Positions 52,774 through 63,730 of a DNA stretch of 64,000 nucleotides are shown here, one piece after another (the stretch's first letter is position 1; each line of letters begins with the position of its first letter). Below the pieces are notes generated by a model. That model was not told the DNA's origin, did no database searches, and saw nothing but the letters and a program-made list of their open reading frames with translations. The stretch comes from Bombyx mori (lineage: Eukaryota; Arthropoda; Insecta; Lepidoptera; Bombycidae): NCBI RefSeq assembly GCF_030269925.1, contig NC_085126.1:1800501-1864500 (forward strand), written 5' to 3'. The translations under genes were made by a program, and so were the position numbers.

Positions 52774-55656
52774 ATGGCGTATATAAGTAGAATAAAGCCC
52801 CTATCCGTAACGATAGGATTTTTTAACGCTTACGGTCTCGCAAATCAACGTGATCAGGTTTCTGACTTTTTGCGTGACCACCAAATTGATATCTTTTTAG
52901 TGCAGGAGACCCTACTTAAGCCCGCGCGCCGTGACCCTAAAATCGCGAACTATAACATGGTCAGGAACGACAGGCTCTCTGCCCGTGGTGGTGGTACCGT
53001 CATTTACTATAGAAGAGCCCTGCATTGCGTCCCGCTCGATCCTCCCGCGCTCGCTAATATCGAAGCATCAGTGTGCCGATTCTCACTGACGGGACACGCG
53101 CCGATCGTTATCGCGTCCGTTTATCTTCCACCGGATAAGATCGTTCTAAGCAGTGATATCGAGGCGCTGCTCGGTATGGGGAGCTCTGTCATTCTGGCGG
53201 GCGACCTAAATTGTAAACACATCAGGTGGAACTCACACACCACAACCCCGAATGGCAGGCGGCTTGACGCGTTAGTCGATGATCTCGCCTTCGATATCGT
53301 CGCTCCGCTAACCCCGACTCACTACCCGCTAAATATCGCGCATCGCCCGGATATACTCGACATAGCGTTATTAAAAAACGTAACTCTGCGCTTACACTCG
53401 ATCGAAGTAGTTTCAGAGTTAGATTCAGACCACCGTCCCGTCGTTATGAAGCTCGGTCGCGCTCCCGATTCCGTTCCCGTCACGAGGACTGTGGTGGATT
53501 GGCACACGCTGGGCATCAGCCTGGCTGAATCTGATCCACCATCGCTTCCGTTTAGTCCGGACTCTATCCCGTCTCCTCAGGATACCGCTGAAGCCATAGA
53601 CATCGTAACGTCACACATCACCTCGACATTAGATAGGTCATCGAAGCAAGTTGTAGCGGAGGACTTCCTTCACCGCTTCAAATTGCCCGACGATATTAGG
53701 GAACTCCTTAGAGCTAAGAACGCCTCGATCCGTGCGTACGATAGGTATCCTACCGCGGAAAATCGTATTCGAATGCGTGCCCTACAACGCGACGTAAAGT
53801 CTCGCATCACCGAAGTCCGAGATGCCAGATGGTCTGATTTCTTAGAAGGACTCGCGCCCTCTCAAAGGTCTTACTACCGCTTAGCTCGTACTCTCAAATC
53901 GGATACGGTAGTAACTATGCCCCCCCTCGTAGGCCCCTCAGGCCGACTCGCGGCGTTCGATGATGACGAAAAAGCAGAGCTGCTGGCCGATACATTGCAA
54001 ACCCAGTGCACGCCCAGCACTCAATCCGTGGACCCTGTTCATGTAGAATTAGTAGACAGTGAGGTAGAACGCAGAGCCTCCTTGCCACCCTCTGATGCGT
54101 TACCACCCGTCACCCCGATGGAAGTTAAAGACTTGATCAAAGACCTACGTCCTCGCAAGGCTCCCGGTTCCGACGGTATATCCAACCGCGTTATTAAACT
54201 TCTACCCGTCCAACTCATCGTGATGTTGGCATCTATTTTCAATGCCGCTATGGCGAACTGTATCTTTCCCGCGGTGTGGAAAGAAGCGGACGTTATCGGC
54301 ATACATAAACCCGGTAAACCAAAAAATCATCCGACGAGCTACCGCCCGATTAGCCTCCTCATGTCTCTAGGCAAACTGTATGAGCGTCTGCTCTACAAAC
54401 GCCTCAGAGACTTCGTCTCATCCAAGGGCATTCTTATCGATGAACAATTCGGATTCCGTACAAATCACTCATGCGTTCAACAGGTGCACCGGCTCACGGA
54501 GCACATTCTTGTGGGGCTTAATCGACCAAAACCGTTATACACGGGAGCTCTCTTCTTCGACGTCGCAAAAGCGTTCGACAAAGTCTGGCACAATGGTTTG
54601 ATTTTCAAACTATTCAACATGGGCGTGCCGGATAGTCTCGTGCTCATCATACGGGACTTCTTGTCGAACCGCTCTTTTCGATATCGAGTCGAGGGAACCC
54701 GCTCCTCCCCACGACCTCTCACAGCTGGAGTCCCGCAAGGCTCTGTCCTCTCACCCCTCCTATTTAGCTTATTCGTCAACGATATTCCCCGGTCGCCGCC
54801 GACCCATTTAGCTTTATTCGCCGACGACACGACTGTTTACTATTCTAGTAGAAATAAGTCCCTAATCGCGAAGAAGCTTCAGAGCGCAGCCCTAGCCCTA
54901 GGACAGTGGTTCCGAAAATGGCGCATAGACATCAACCCAGCGAAAAGTACTGCGGTGCTATTTCAGAGGGGAAGCTCCACACGGATTTCCTCCCGGATTA
55001 GGAGGAGGAATCTCACACCCCCCATTACTCTCTTTAGACAACCCATACCCTGGGCCAGGAAGGTCAAGTACCTGGGCGTTACCCTGGATGCATCGATGAC
55101 ATTCCGCCCGCATATAAAATCAGTCCGTGACCGTGCCGCGTTTATTCTCGGTAGACTCTACCCCATGATCTGTAAGCGGAGTAAAATGTCCCTTCGGAAC
55201 AAGGTGACACTTTACAAAACTTGCATAAGGCCCGTCATGACTTACGCGAGTGTGGTGTTCGCTCACGCGGCCCGGACACACATAGACACCCTCCAATCCC
55301 TACAATCCCGCTTTTGCAGGTTAGCTGTCGGGGCTCCGTGGTTCGTGAGGAACGTTGACCTACACGACGACCTGGGCCTCGAATCAATTCGGAAATACAT
55401 GAAGTCAGCGTCGGAACGATACTTCGATAAGGCTATGCGTCATGATAATCGCCTTATCGTTGCCGCCGCTGACTACTCCCCGAATCCTGATCATGCAGGA
55501 GCCAGTCACCATCGACGCCCTAGACACGTCCTTACGGATCCATCAGATCCAATAACCTTTGCATTAGATGCCTTCAGCTCTAATACTAGGGGCAGGCTTA
55601 GGGACCCCGGTAACCGTACTCGTCGAACTCGACAAAGAGGTCGACGTGCAACCTAA
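52774..55656 (+). CDS. Jockey B1 ORF2 (endonuclease and reverse transcriptase)
   Basis: 960 residues, ATG 52774. APE-type endonuclease at about 1-235: FFNAYGL (catalytic Asn), VQETLL (Glu, near 44), ILAGDLNC (Asp and Asn, near 143) and SDHRPV (Asp-His, near 219). Reverse transcriptase from about 455: KAPGSDGISNRVIK, YRPISLL, FFDVAKAFDKVWH, LTAGVPQGSVLSP, and the catalytic LALFADDTTVYY near 682. A C-terminal region of about 200 residues includes VMTYASVVFAHAARTH. No RNase H domain, as usual in the jockey clade. It nicks the target and primes reverse transcription there. All motifs are intact and the copy has a long A-tail, so it may be active. Confidence 0.94.
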   Translation: MAYISRIKPLSVTIGFFNAYGLANQRDQVSDFLRDHQIDIFLVQETLLKPARRDPKIANYNMVRNDRLSARGGGTVIYYRRALHCVPLDPPALANIEASVCRFSLTGHAPIVIASVYLPPDKIVLSSDIEALLGMGSSVILAGDLNCKHIRWNSHTTTPNGRRLDALVDDLAFDIVAPLTPTHYPLNIAHRPDILDIALLKNVTLRLHSIEVVSELDSDHRPVVMKLGRAPDSVPVTRTVVDWHTLGISLAESDPPSLPFSPDSIPSPQDTAEAIDIVTSHITSTLDRSSKQVVAEDFLHRFKLPDDIRELLRAKNASIRAYDRYPTAENRIRMRALQRDVKSRITEVRDARWSDFLEGLAPSQRSYYRLARTLKSDTVVTMPPLVGPSGRLAAFDDDEKAELLADTLQTQCTPSTQSVDPVHVELVDSEVERRASLPPSDALPPVTPMEVKDLIKDLRPRKAPGSDGISNRVIKLLPVQLIVMLASIFNAAMANCIFPAVWKEADVIGIHKPGKPKNHPTSYRPISLLMSLGKLYERLLYKRLRDFVSSKGILIDEQFGFRTNHSCVQQVHRLTEHILVGLNRPKPLYTGALFFDVAKAFDKVWHNGLIFKLFNMGVPDSLVLIIRDFLSNRSFRYRVEGTRSSPRPLTAGVPQGSVLSPLLFSLFVNDIPRSPPTHLALFADDTTVYYSSRNKSLIAKKLQSAALALGQWFRKWRIDINPAKSTAVLFQRGSSTRISSRIRRRNLTPPITLFRQPIPWARKVKYLGVTLDASMTFRPHIKSVRDRAAFILGRLYPMICKRSKMSLRNKVTLYKTCIRPVMTYASVVFAHAARTHIDTLQSLQSRFCRLAVGAPWFVRNVDLHDDLGLESIRKYMKSASERYFDKAMRHDNRLIVAAADYSPNPDHAGASHHRRPRHVLTDPSDPITFALDAFSSNTRGRLRDPGNRTRRTRQRGRRAT

Positions 55657-55668
55657 CCCATGCATCAG

Positions 55669-55702
55669 CCCGCTGAGTTTCTCGCCGGATCTTCTCAGCG
55701 GG
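55669..55702 (+). promoter_or_regulatory. 3' UTR hairpin of jockey B1
   Basis: CCCGCTGAG pairs with CTCAGCGGG around the same 16-base loop as in family A. One stem pair is G-C here and A-T in family A, so pairing is preserved. Confidence 0.78.
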
Positions 55703-55881
55703 TCGCGATTCCGATCCGGTAGTAGATTCATTCGCGAAACAATTGCTCTTGAGTTGTTAGGTCTCCTTCGGAGGCGCTCGGGCAGTTGTTAGCAAATCCC
55801 ACCCCTCTTGGCTGAGCCTTTGCTCGCCCACCTGTCCTGGTGAAACTGGAAAGGCCTTCGGGCCACCAGTAAACTTTCAAT

Positions 55882-55941
<60 letters not shown>

Positions 55942-55952
55942 GTAAGAAAAAA

Positions 55953-57021
55953 TAATAATTATAATGTCATAATAAACGGCTCCAACCCAAAATTACTCGA
56001 ACAAGAACATCTGCGTATTTAAACATCTGCCGTCGGGGCTAAGAGACAATGAGCGTTTTTCAAACTTAGTTACGATTCTTATATTGCATACGTAACGTTA
56101 ATGTTATAGTCCTACATTCTGTACGAGACAAAAGGGTCTCCTGTAGCGGGAGCGTGTACAGAAATTAGCGTTGTGAAGTGGACTTGTGTGCTTCGTGACT
56201 GAGTAAGGTGTGGTACGTTTGCTAGCGGGTATTTCGTTTTATCGCACCATTTCCTGCACAATGGAATTGATATTAACAATAATCTATTCATTACTGAATA
56301 AAAAGAGCATAGCGTTGTTGTCAAACCAAAATCTGCTATGTGCACTTTTTGAGATTTTTACTTTTTGACCTTTTCGTATAGTTCACAGCCCTATTTACTG
56401 TATAAAAAAAACTGTTATGTGTCTATAGCTTTAATATTTATCTATAGCTTTCATTTGATATTGTTCTTAAAAATTCACCTTCATAAAAAATATATATATA
56501 CGAAAATGTTTTTACTCGTTAATTCAAAATAGAGTTTTTGCCCATAGCAGATTTTAGTTTGATAGCAACGATAGCTTCCTTTGGGATTACGCAGTATAGT
56601 TGTCAAATATATTAATACAATCAATGAAAAACTAACGTCTAATCTGCAACGACCTTAGACGTAACTTTCTTAAAGTATTAGGTTAGTATTTTAGTTCTTG
56701 AAACTATTATCATCGCATTTACCGAAATCCTTATTCAACAATTGAGGCACCAGGTAAACTCTTAAGATACCAAGTAGGTAGACTGGTGATACGAACGTTA
56801 TTCGTAGCTTTTACATCTGCAAAATTTGTTGGAACGAAGTTCCTTATGGGACGATGCGAAGGGGTACCCTAACCGGGGAAAACGACCGTAACGTAAGATT
56901 TTTATTGGTATTGCACAAAGTGTATGACTTAACTTTGTTATAACGTACAAATTAGTAATGCACATAGTGTACGACTTAACTTTGTAATAACGTACAAAAA
57001 ATAACATTTTTATCATTCATT
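55953..57021. other. Spacer between the two inverted jockey B copies
   Basis: AT-rich host sequence of about 1.1 kb. No gene; the minus-strand frames at 56112 and 56798 show no domain. It ends with two 40-bp repeats. Confidence 0.5.
56912..56998 (+). repeat. Two direct repeats, period 47 bp, with a third inverted copy at window end
   Basis: TGCACAAAGTGTATGACTTA...TAACGTACAAA at 56912-56951 and TGCACATAGTGTACGACTTA...TAACGTACAAA at 56959-56998. The same unit is on the minus strand at 63957-63996. Confidence 0.75.
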
Positions 57022-57275
57022 GACCACGATATTTTTTTTTTTTTTTTATGATTGAAAGTTTACTGGTGGCCCGAAGGCCTTTCCAGTTTCACCAGGACAG
57101 GTGGGCGAGCAAAGGCTCAGCCAAGAGGGGTGGGATTTGCTAACAACTGCCCGAGCGCCTCCGAAGGAGACCTAACAACTCAAGAGCAATTGTTTCGCGA
57201 ATGAATCTACTACCGGATCGGAATCGCGACCCGCTGAGAAGATCCGGCGAGAAACTCAGCGGGCTGATGCATGGG

Positions 57276-60158
57276 TTAGGTTGCACGTCGACCTCTTTGT
57301 CGAGTTCGACGAGTACGGTTACCGGGGTCCCTAAGCCTGCCCCTAGTATTAGAGCTGAAGGCATCTAATGCAAAGGTTATTGGATCTGATGGATCCGTAA
57401 GGACGTGTCTAGGGCGTCGACGGTGACTGGCTCCTGCATGATCAGGATTCGGGGAGTAGTCAGCGGCGGCAACGATAAGGCGATTATCATGACGCATAGC
57501 CTTATCGAAGTATCGTTCCGACGCTGACTTCATGTATTTCCGAATTGATTCGAGGCCCAGGTCGTCGTGTAGGTCAACGTTCCTCACGAACCACGGAGCC
57601 CCGACAGCTAACCTGCAAAAGCGGGATTGTAGGGATTGGAGGGTGTCTATGTGTGTGCGGGCCGCGTGAGCGAACACCACACTCGCGTAAGTCATGACGG
57701 GCCTTATGCAAGTTTTGTAAAGTGTCACCTTGTTCCGAAGGGACATTTTACTCCGCTTACAGATCATGGGGTAGAGTCTACCGAGAATAAACGCGGCACG
57801 GTCACGGACTGATTTTATATGCGGGCGGAATGTCATCGATGCATCCAGGGTAACGCCCAGGTACTTGACCTTCCTGGCCCAGGGTATGGGTTGTCTAAAG
57901 AGAGTAATCGGGGGTGTGAGATTCCTCCTCCTAATCCGGGAGGAAATCCGTGTGGAGCTTCCCCTCTGAAATAGCACCGCAGTACTTTTCGCTGGGTTGA
58001 TGTCTATGCGCCATTTTCGGAACCACTGTCCTAGGGCTAGGGCTGCGCTCTGAAGCTTCTTCGCGATTAGGGACTTATTTCTACTAGAATAGTAAACAGT
58101 CGTGTCGTCGGCGAATAAAGCTAAATGGGTCGGCGGCGACCGGGGAACATCGTTGACGAATAAGCTAAATAGGAGGGGTGAGAGGACAGAGCCTTGCGGG
58201 ACTCCAGCTGTGAGAGGTCGTGGGGAGGAGCGGGTTCCCTCGACTCGATATCGAAAAGAGCGGTTCGACAAGAAGTCCCGTATGATGAGCACGAGACTAT
58301 CCGGCACACCCATGTTGAATAGTTTGAAAATCAAACCGTTGTGCCAGACTTTGTCGAACGCTTTTGCGACGTCGAAGAAGAGAGCTCCCGTGTATAACGG
58401 TTTTGGTCGATTAAGCCCCACAAGAATGTGCTCCGTGAGCCGGTGCACCTGTTGAACGCATGAGTGATTTGTACGGAATCCGAATTGTTCATCGATAAGA
58501 ATGCCCTTGGATGAGACGAAGTCTCTGAGGCGTTTGTAGAGCAGACGCTCATACAGTTTGCCTAGAGACATGAGGAGGCTAATCGGGCGGTAGCTCGTCG
58601 GATGATTTTTTGGTTTACCGGGTTTATGTATGCCGATAACGTCCGCTTCTTTCCACACCGCGGGAAAGATACAGTTCGCCATAGCGGCATTGAAAATAGA
58701 TGCCAACATCACGATGAGTTGGACGGGTAGAAGTTTAATAACGCGGTTGGATATACCGTCGGAACCGGGAGCCTTGCGAGGACGTAGGTCTTTGATCAAG
58801 TCTTTAACTTCCATCGGGGTGACGGGTGGTAACGCATCAGAGGGTGGCAAGGAGGCTCTGCGTTCTACCTCACTGTCTACTAATTCTACATGAACAGGGT
58901 CCACGGATTGAGTGCTGGGCGTGCACTGGGTTTGCAATGTATCGGCCAGCAGCTCTGCTTTTTCGTCATCATCGAACGCCGCGAGTCGGCCTGAGGGGCC
59001 TACGAGGGGGGGCATACTTACTACCGTATCCGATTTGAGAGTACGAGCTAAGCGGTAGTAAGACCTTTGGGAGGGCGCGAGTCCTTCTAAGAAATCAGAC
59101 CATCTGGCATCTCGGACTTCGGCGATGCGAGACTTTACGTCGCGTTGTAGGGCACGCATTCGAATACGATTTTCCGCGGTAGGATACCTGTCGTAGGCGC
59201 GTATCGAGGCGTTCTTAGCTCTAAGGAGTTCCCTAATATCGTCGGACTATTTGAAGCGGTGAAGGAAGTCCTCCGCTACAACTTGTTTCGATGACCTATC
59301 TAATGTCGAGGTGATGTGTGACGTTAAGATGTCTATGGCTTCAGCGGTATCCTGAGGAGACGGGATAGAGTCCGGGTTAAGCGGGAGCGATGGTGGATCA
59401 GATTCAGCCAGGCTGATGCCCAGCGTGTGCCAATCCACCACAGTCCTCGTGACGGGAACGGAATCGGGAGCGCGACCGAGCTTCATAACGACGGGACGGT
59501 GGTCTGAATCTAACTCTGAAACTACTTCGATCGAGTGTAAGCGCAGAGTTACGTTTTTTAATAACGCTATGTCGAGTATATCCGGGCGATGCGCGATATT
59601 TAGCGGGTAGTGAGTCGGGGTTAGCGGAGCGACGATATCGAAGGCGAGATCATCGACTAACGCGTCAAGCCGCCTGCCATTCGGGGTTGTGGTGTGTGAG
59701 TTCCACCTGATGTGTTTACAATTTAGGTCGCCCGCCAGAATGACAGAGCTCCCCATACCGAGCAGCGCCTCGATATCACTGCTTAGAACGATCTTATCCG
59801 GTGGAAGATAAACGGACGCGATAACGATCGGCGCGTGTCCCGTCAGTGAGATTCGGCACACTGATGCTTCGATATTAGCGAGCGCGGGAGGATCGAGCGG
59901 GACGCAATGCAGGGCTCTTCTATAGTAAATGACGGTACCACCACCACGGGCAGAGAGCCTGTCGTTCCTGACCATGTTATAGTTCGCGATTTTAGGGTCA
60001 CGGCGCGCGGGCTTAAGTAGGGTCTCCTGCACTAAAAAGATATCAATTTGGTGGTCACGCAAAAAGTCAGAAACCTGATCACGTTGATTTGCGAGACCGT
60101 AAGCGTTAAAAAATCCTATCGTTACGGATAGGGGCTTTATTCTACTTATATACGCCAT
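57276..60158 (-). pseudogene. Jockey B2 ORF2 with one nonsense codon
   Basis: Same length as B1 ORF2 (2883 bp) and the same motifs, but codon 304 is TAG (59247-59249) where B1 has TTG, with C-to-T in the next codon. Translation would stop after the endonuclease domain; the reverse transcriptase part (to FADDT and beyond) is otherwise open. Other protein differences from B1 are few (e.g. NDVPRS for NDIPRS). Confidence 0.93.
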
Positions 60159-60161
60159 TGA

Positions 60162-61790
60162 TTACCGGCGGAGTGAGGGGAGGACGTACGTATTTAATGA
60201 CGCGTATACGTCAGCGTATTCCTGCACAACGGCGATAAAGTGTTGTGCAGTGGAGGCAGCGCGAATGGCGTCGCCCAAAGCGTTAACGCGCTCAAAGTTC
60301 ATCGACTGAAAGAAGTCGATCGCTAAAGCGAGATTGTCGGACGCGGTCGGAGGGCAGGTCGCGGGAGAGGGACGAGTCGCGGGGGCGGGACGAATCGCGG
60401 AGGAGGGAGTTGTAGCCGTGTTCGTGTACGGCAGCGGTTTTGCCCAGGCCGAGACACTGGGCACCGCCGCCGGAACGAACGCTGGCTTAGCCTGCGACGC
60501 AGAGGGTGCCGAGGCTTTGATGTCTGGGCCGGAAGCTCGGAGGCGGTTTTGGCGGGCGATGCGGCGATTTATTTTAGGGGCTCGGGGGCAACCACGGTAA
60601 TTCGCGGGGTGACCCTGTGTTCGACACAGGACGCAGCTAGGCGGTTCCGTCGCGGTTTTTTGGTCGCGAGCGCAGAGGGCCGTGGCGTGATCGCCCAAAC
60701 ACTTAACACATCGGGGGCGCGCGTGACAGTTACGGGAAGAGTGCCCGTACAATTGACAGTTATGGCACTGGCTAGGAGTGCCTTTTTTATGGGGGGCTTC
60801 GACAGCGATACCAGAGAGCCTACAGACGGTCTGTGTGTTAAAGATTTTCTTACCCTCGGGGGTAGGCTGGAGAGCGACTAGAACCATATTATATGGCTCC
60901 CTACCGCGACCGGTGTGCATACGGTGCACAGAATTCACTGGTAGGCCTTGTTCTAACAGGTCGGCTTTTACGAGCTCTACATCTAGCTCTTTAGGGATTC
61001 CGCGTATTACAACGCGGAGTTCGCGCTCCTCCTGGAGCGTATACGTATGGAAACTTATACGCTCCTTACGGAGGTAAGAAGAGAGGGCCCTATGGTCGTC
61101 GGGTGTTTGAACCTTAATTTGAATGCCGTTCGCGAGGTTACGGGCATTCGTGAAATTTATATTTTTGGCCTTAAGGGCCAGGCAAACTCGATCCCAAGCT
61201 GCCTTCTCCTGAAGGATAACCGGGGGAGGGGTCTGGGTTTTATTTTGTGCCACCGGACGCGGCGACGGAGTGGCACGGGCTGGGGGCGCAACGGGAGTCT
61301 GAGGGCGGGGGCGCGACGCGTTCACGGCTTTGCTAATTTTAGCGGCCGCGGGAGCTCGAGACTCCGCGGCACGCTTCTTACCCTTCTGTACCAGGGTGAA
61401 TCCATCCGTCGATGAGGCGGGGGCGAGGTCGACCTCCATGTCCGAGTCAGAGTCGGAGCACGAGGAGGCGGGTGCAGGCGACCTACGAGCAAGTGTAGGT
61501 GTTTTAGAGGGCGCGACGGAGGCCGCGGATGATCGCTCAGCTGAAACGATGGTCACGGCGGACGACGCAGCAGCTTTTCTCGCCAGTATAGGCGACACGG
61601 GAGCGGCAGGCACGACAGAGGCTGCGGTGCTCAATGCAGAAGCTCTGCACGCAGGTACAGGCGACGCAGGAGCAGCGAGCGCGGCGGAGTCCTCGAGAGG
61701 GCTCGCAGTGTGATTGGCCTTGAAGGCCAAAAACTCCGAGGCGAGCTGTGGGTGGCGAAGTCGGAGGAATTCCGCGAATACAGCGTCCAT
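60162..61790 (-). CDS. Jockey B2 ORF1 (Gag-like)
   Basis: 542 residues from ATG 61790, with all three zinc knuckles present. Differs from B1 ORF1 by only a couple of residues (NRRIARQ for NRRVARQ, QSMNFE for QSINFE). Intact. Confidence 0.92.
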   Translation of the reverse strand: MDAVFAEFLRLRHPQLASEFLAFKANHTASPLEDSAALAAPASPVPACRASALSTAASVVPAAPVSPILARKAAASSAVTIVSAERSSAASVAPSKTPTLARRSPAPASSCSDSDSDMEVDLAPASSTDGFTLVQKGKKRAAESRAPAAAKISKAVNASRPRPQTPVAPPARATPSPRPVAQNKTQTPPPVILQEKAAWDRVCLALKAKNINFTNARNLANGIQIKVQTPDDHRALSSYLRKERISFHTYTLQEERELRVVIRGIPKELDVELVKADLLEQGLPVNSVHRMHTGRGREPYNMVLVALQPTPEGKKIFNTQTVCRLSGIAVEAPHKKGTPSQCHNCQLYGHSSRNCHARPRCVKCLGDHATALCARDQKTATEPPSCVLCRTQGHPANYRGCPRAPKINRRIARQNRLRASGPDIKASAPSASQAKPAFVPAAVPSVSAWAKPLPYTNTATTPSSAIRPAPATRPSPATCPPTASDNLALAIDFFQSMNFERVNALGDAIRAASTAQHFIAVVQEYADVYASLNTYVLPSLRR

Positions 61791-62208
61791 GATCGCTGAG
61801 TACCCAGGTGGGGCGGCCCCGGGTCTTGAAAACACTCGCCTTGCGGCGAGGCCCCAACTTCTCGGACCTGAGCGGTTCTATTGAACACAGGTGGCAATGC
61901 GGCGCGATTACTACAGGACAAAGAAAAAGCACAACAAAACAGAAATTACGAAAAGAAACAAAACAAATAAATACTTGCAGGAAACCACTTTGTCGGCAGA
62001 TGTACCACGAACACAGAAACAACAAAAGGAAACAAAACAAATAAAAACTTCCAGAAAGAGCACTTAGTCGGCAGATGTACCACAAACACAGGCCGCGCGA
62101 ACAATGGCCGGGCTAACAAAAGCCGGGCGAACAAAGACCGGGCGATCGAGTGGACGATGAGCACGTCCGCACGTGACGGGTGCCTCTATCGGAATGAGAC
62201 CACGATAT

Positions 62209-62726
62209 CAGAGCGTTCGTGTGCGCAATACACTATAGTCCAAGATCCTAGGGCCCCCAGACGTCACGTATTTTCTGACGCAATGTGGCCGATTACGTGG
62301 TGTTAGTATGTACCTTGCTTAGACGGCCAATTTTCAGGTATCAGGTACTCAAGGTACATAGGTGCATAGCTCAGCATAGGTAAAAAAAAGAAAAAGATAA
62401 ACAAAATCGCTGTAATAAGAGCCGCGTCCTTAGTACCTTAATATTCGTGCAAGCTTTTATATTATACTAATGGATTTAGCAGATACGCCTTTTCATTGTA
62501 GACACACAAACGAGACAAGTTGTTGAAACAAATTTAAAGTTTTTTCTGTTTTTTTGTTTCATTTTTAGTCGCTCGTTTTGCAACGCTTTGTCGTCTCCGA
62601 GAAAATTGTTTTTGTTTGACTTATTGTTGCTCTCGTGTGCCGCGAAATTTAAATTAACTTTGACTTCTGGCTTGTCATTTTGTTTGTTGAAGTTATTCGC
62701 GATTGTTTCTGCGCCTTCGTATGTAA
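62209..62726. other. Spacer, no gene recognised
   Basis: The frame 62588-62887 overlaps the MITE and has no domain. Confidence 0.45.
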
Positions 62727-63033
62727 AGCGCCTTATTCACGTTCCATCTTGCTGTACGTCTCGCCAAGGCAATGCACGATGCACGATGCATTTAGCGCTT
62801 TATTCACGATCCATCACGGCTGTACGTCAGCTCAAGGCCGCGGTGCTGGATGTATCAAGCGCGAACAGAATAAATCGAACGAATTAAATGAGGGTTTTAA
62901 TTTATTTAAAATGCCAGCTGTTTTATCAAAACGCAACAAAAATGCGAGTCCTTCTGATGTTGTCAGCAGCAGCAGAAGAGAGGCAAAAAATAGCAAGAGG
63001 TTTTGGAACAAGATGGAACGTGAATAAGGCGCT
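62727..63033. mobile_element. MITE, 307 bp, with 25-bp inverted ends and TAA duplication
   Basis: Left end AGCGCCTTATTCACGTTCCA (62727) is repeated inverted at the right end (63033). The perfect inverted repeat is about 25 bp, ending in TCTTG inward. TAA lies on each side (62724-62726 and 63034-63036); 3-bp TAA/TTA duplications point to PIF/Harbinger. A diverged direct repeat of the left end starts at about 62792. A small frame inside (MPAVLSKRNKNASPSDVV...) is probably chance. Confidence 0.75.
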
Positions 63034-63036
63034 TAA

Positions 63037-63450
63037 GTTCGTATGTGTATACAATGAATCTTACTAAAGCGCACGGAATCTCTTATCATAGTTAATGCAC
63101 CGTAGAACATATTTTAAATCAAATGCTAAAAAAAAGTGTTCTTAACTACATCGTGTCAAATCGATTGCAATATAGTTGTTTAAGTTACAAATCGATTAAT
63201 AATTTCAACATGATGTTGATTTACTTAACAAAATGCCACGTGTTTTTTCAATCTCTCAAATCATAGATTTTACATAGTAATCTCTAAGCTTATTATTGAT
63301 AATTTACAAACGCGAAACCTTTGTCACTCCAATTACGGGGGCATAATCTAAAGCAATTGAGATCGGGTAATACACAAAGTTCTTAATGACCTAAAATACA
63401 ATGAGGGAATGAGTTTTTTTGTTATTACCATGACGAAAGGCGAACCCACC
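63037..63450. other. AT-rich spacer
   Basis: Nothing recognised. Confidence 0.5.
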
Positions 63451-63540
63451 CACCTGATCGTAATTAGGGCCGTCGCTGGACACAAGTAATGCCAGGAGCA
63501 AAGCGAAGCCGCTGAATTTCCAAGGCTGAAGAAGGACATG
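63451..63540 (-). mobile_element. Decayed CR1/L2-like LINE tail
   Basis: CACCTGATCGTAATTAGGGC, AATGCCAGGAGCAAAGCGAA and GAAGAAGGACATGA follow the order of the LINE 3' end with losses. It runs straight into Bm1. Confidence 0.55.
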
Positions 63541-63541
63541 A

Positions 63542-63730
63542 AATTTCTGCCGTGAAGCAGTAATGCGTTTCGGCTTGAAGGGTTGGGCAGCCGTTGTAAC
63601 TATACTGAGATCTTTGAACTTATATCTCAAGGTGAATGGCACATACGTTGTAGATGTCTATGGGCTCCGGTAACCACTTAACACCAGGTGGGCTGTGAGC
63701 TCGTCTACCCATCTAAGCAATAAAAAAAAA
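63542..63730 (+). mobile_element. Bm1 SINE, truncated
   Basis: From ATTTCTGCCGTGAAGCAGTA to the GCAATAAAAAAAAA tail on the plus strand. Confidence 0.92.

Larger units (their letters stand above)
50735..55938 (+). mobile_element. Jockey family B LINE, full length and intact (copy B1)
   Basis: 5150 bp plus 54 As (55885-55938), flanked by the 14-bp duplication TATGTAAGAAAAAA (50718-50731 and 55939-55952). It carries promoter, 5' UTR repeats, ORF1, ORF2 and 3' UTR, with both ORFs open. Its twin B2 (57033-62197) has the same 5150-bp length without the tail. Confidence 0.95.
57033..62197 (-). mobile_element. Jockey family B LINE, full length (copy B2)
   Basis: Inverted relative to B1. 15-base A-tail (57033-57047) and the 11-bp duplication GACCACGATAT at 57022-57032 and 62198-62208. 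5150 bp without the tail, the same as B1, and about 99% alike by inspection of the proteins. The 5' end carries the same Inr and DPE (minus strand, 62197-62163), 15-bp and 75-bp repeats, and the hairpins before ORF1 and after ORF2. Confidence 0.94.

Noticed and set aside
50735..62197. Inverted 5-kb arms as an assembly palindrome artefact
   Set aside because: The two copies differ at several bases, have different poly-A lengths (54 and 15) and different target duplications.
62898..63027. Short protein inside the MITE as a gene
   Set aside because: It spans the inverted repeat end and shows no domain; likely a chance frame.
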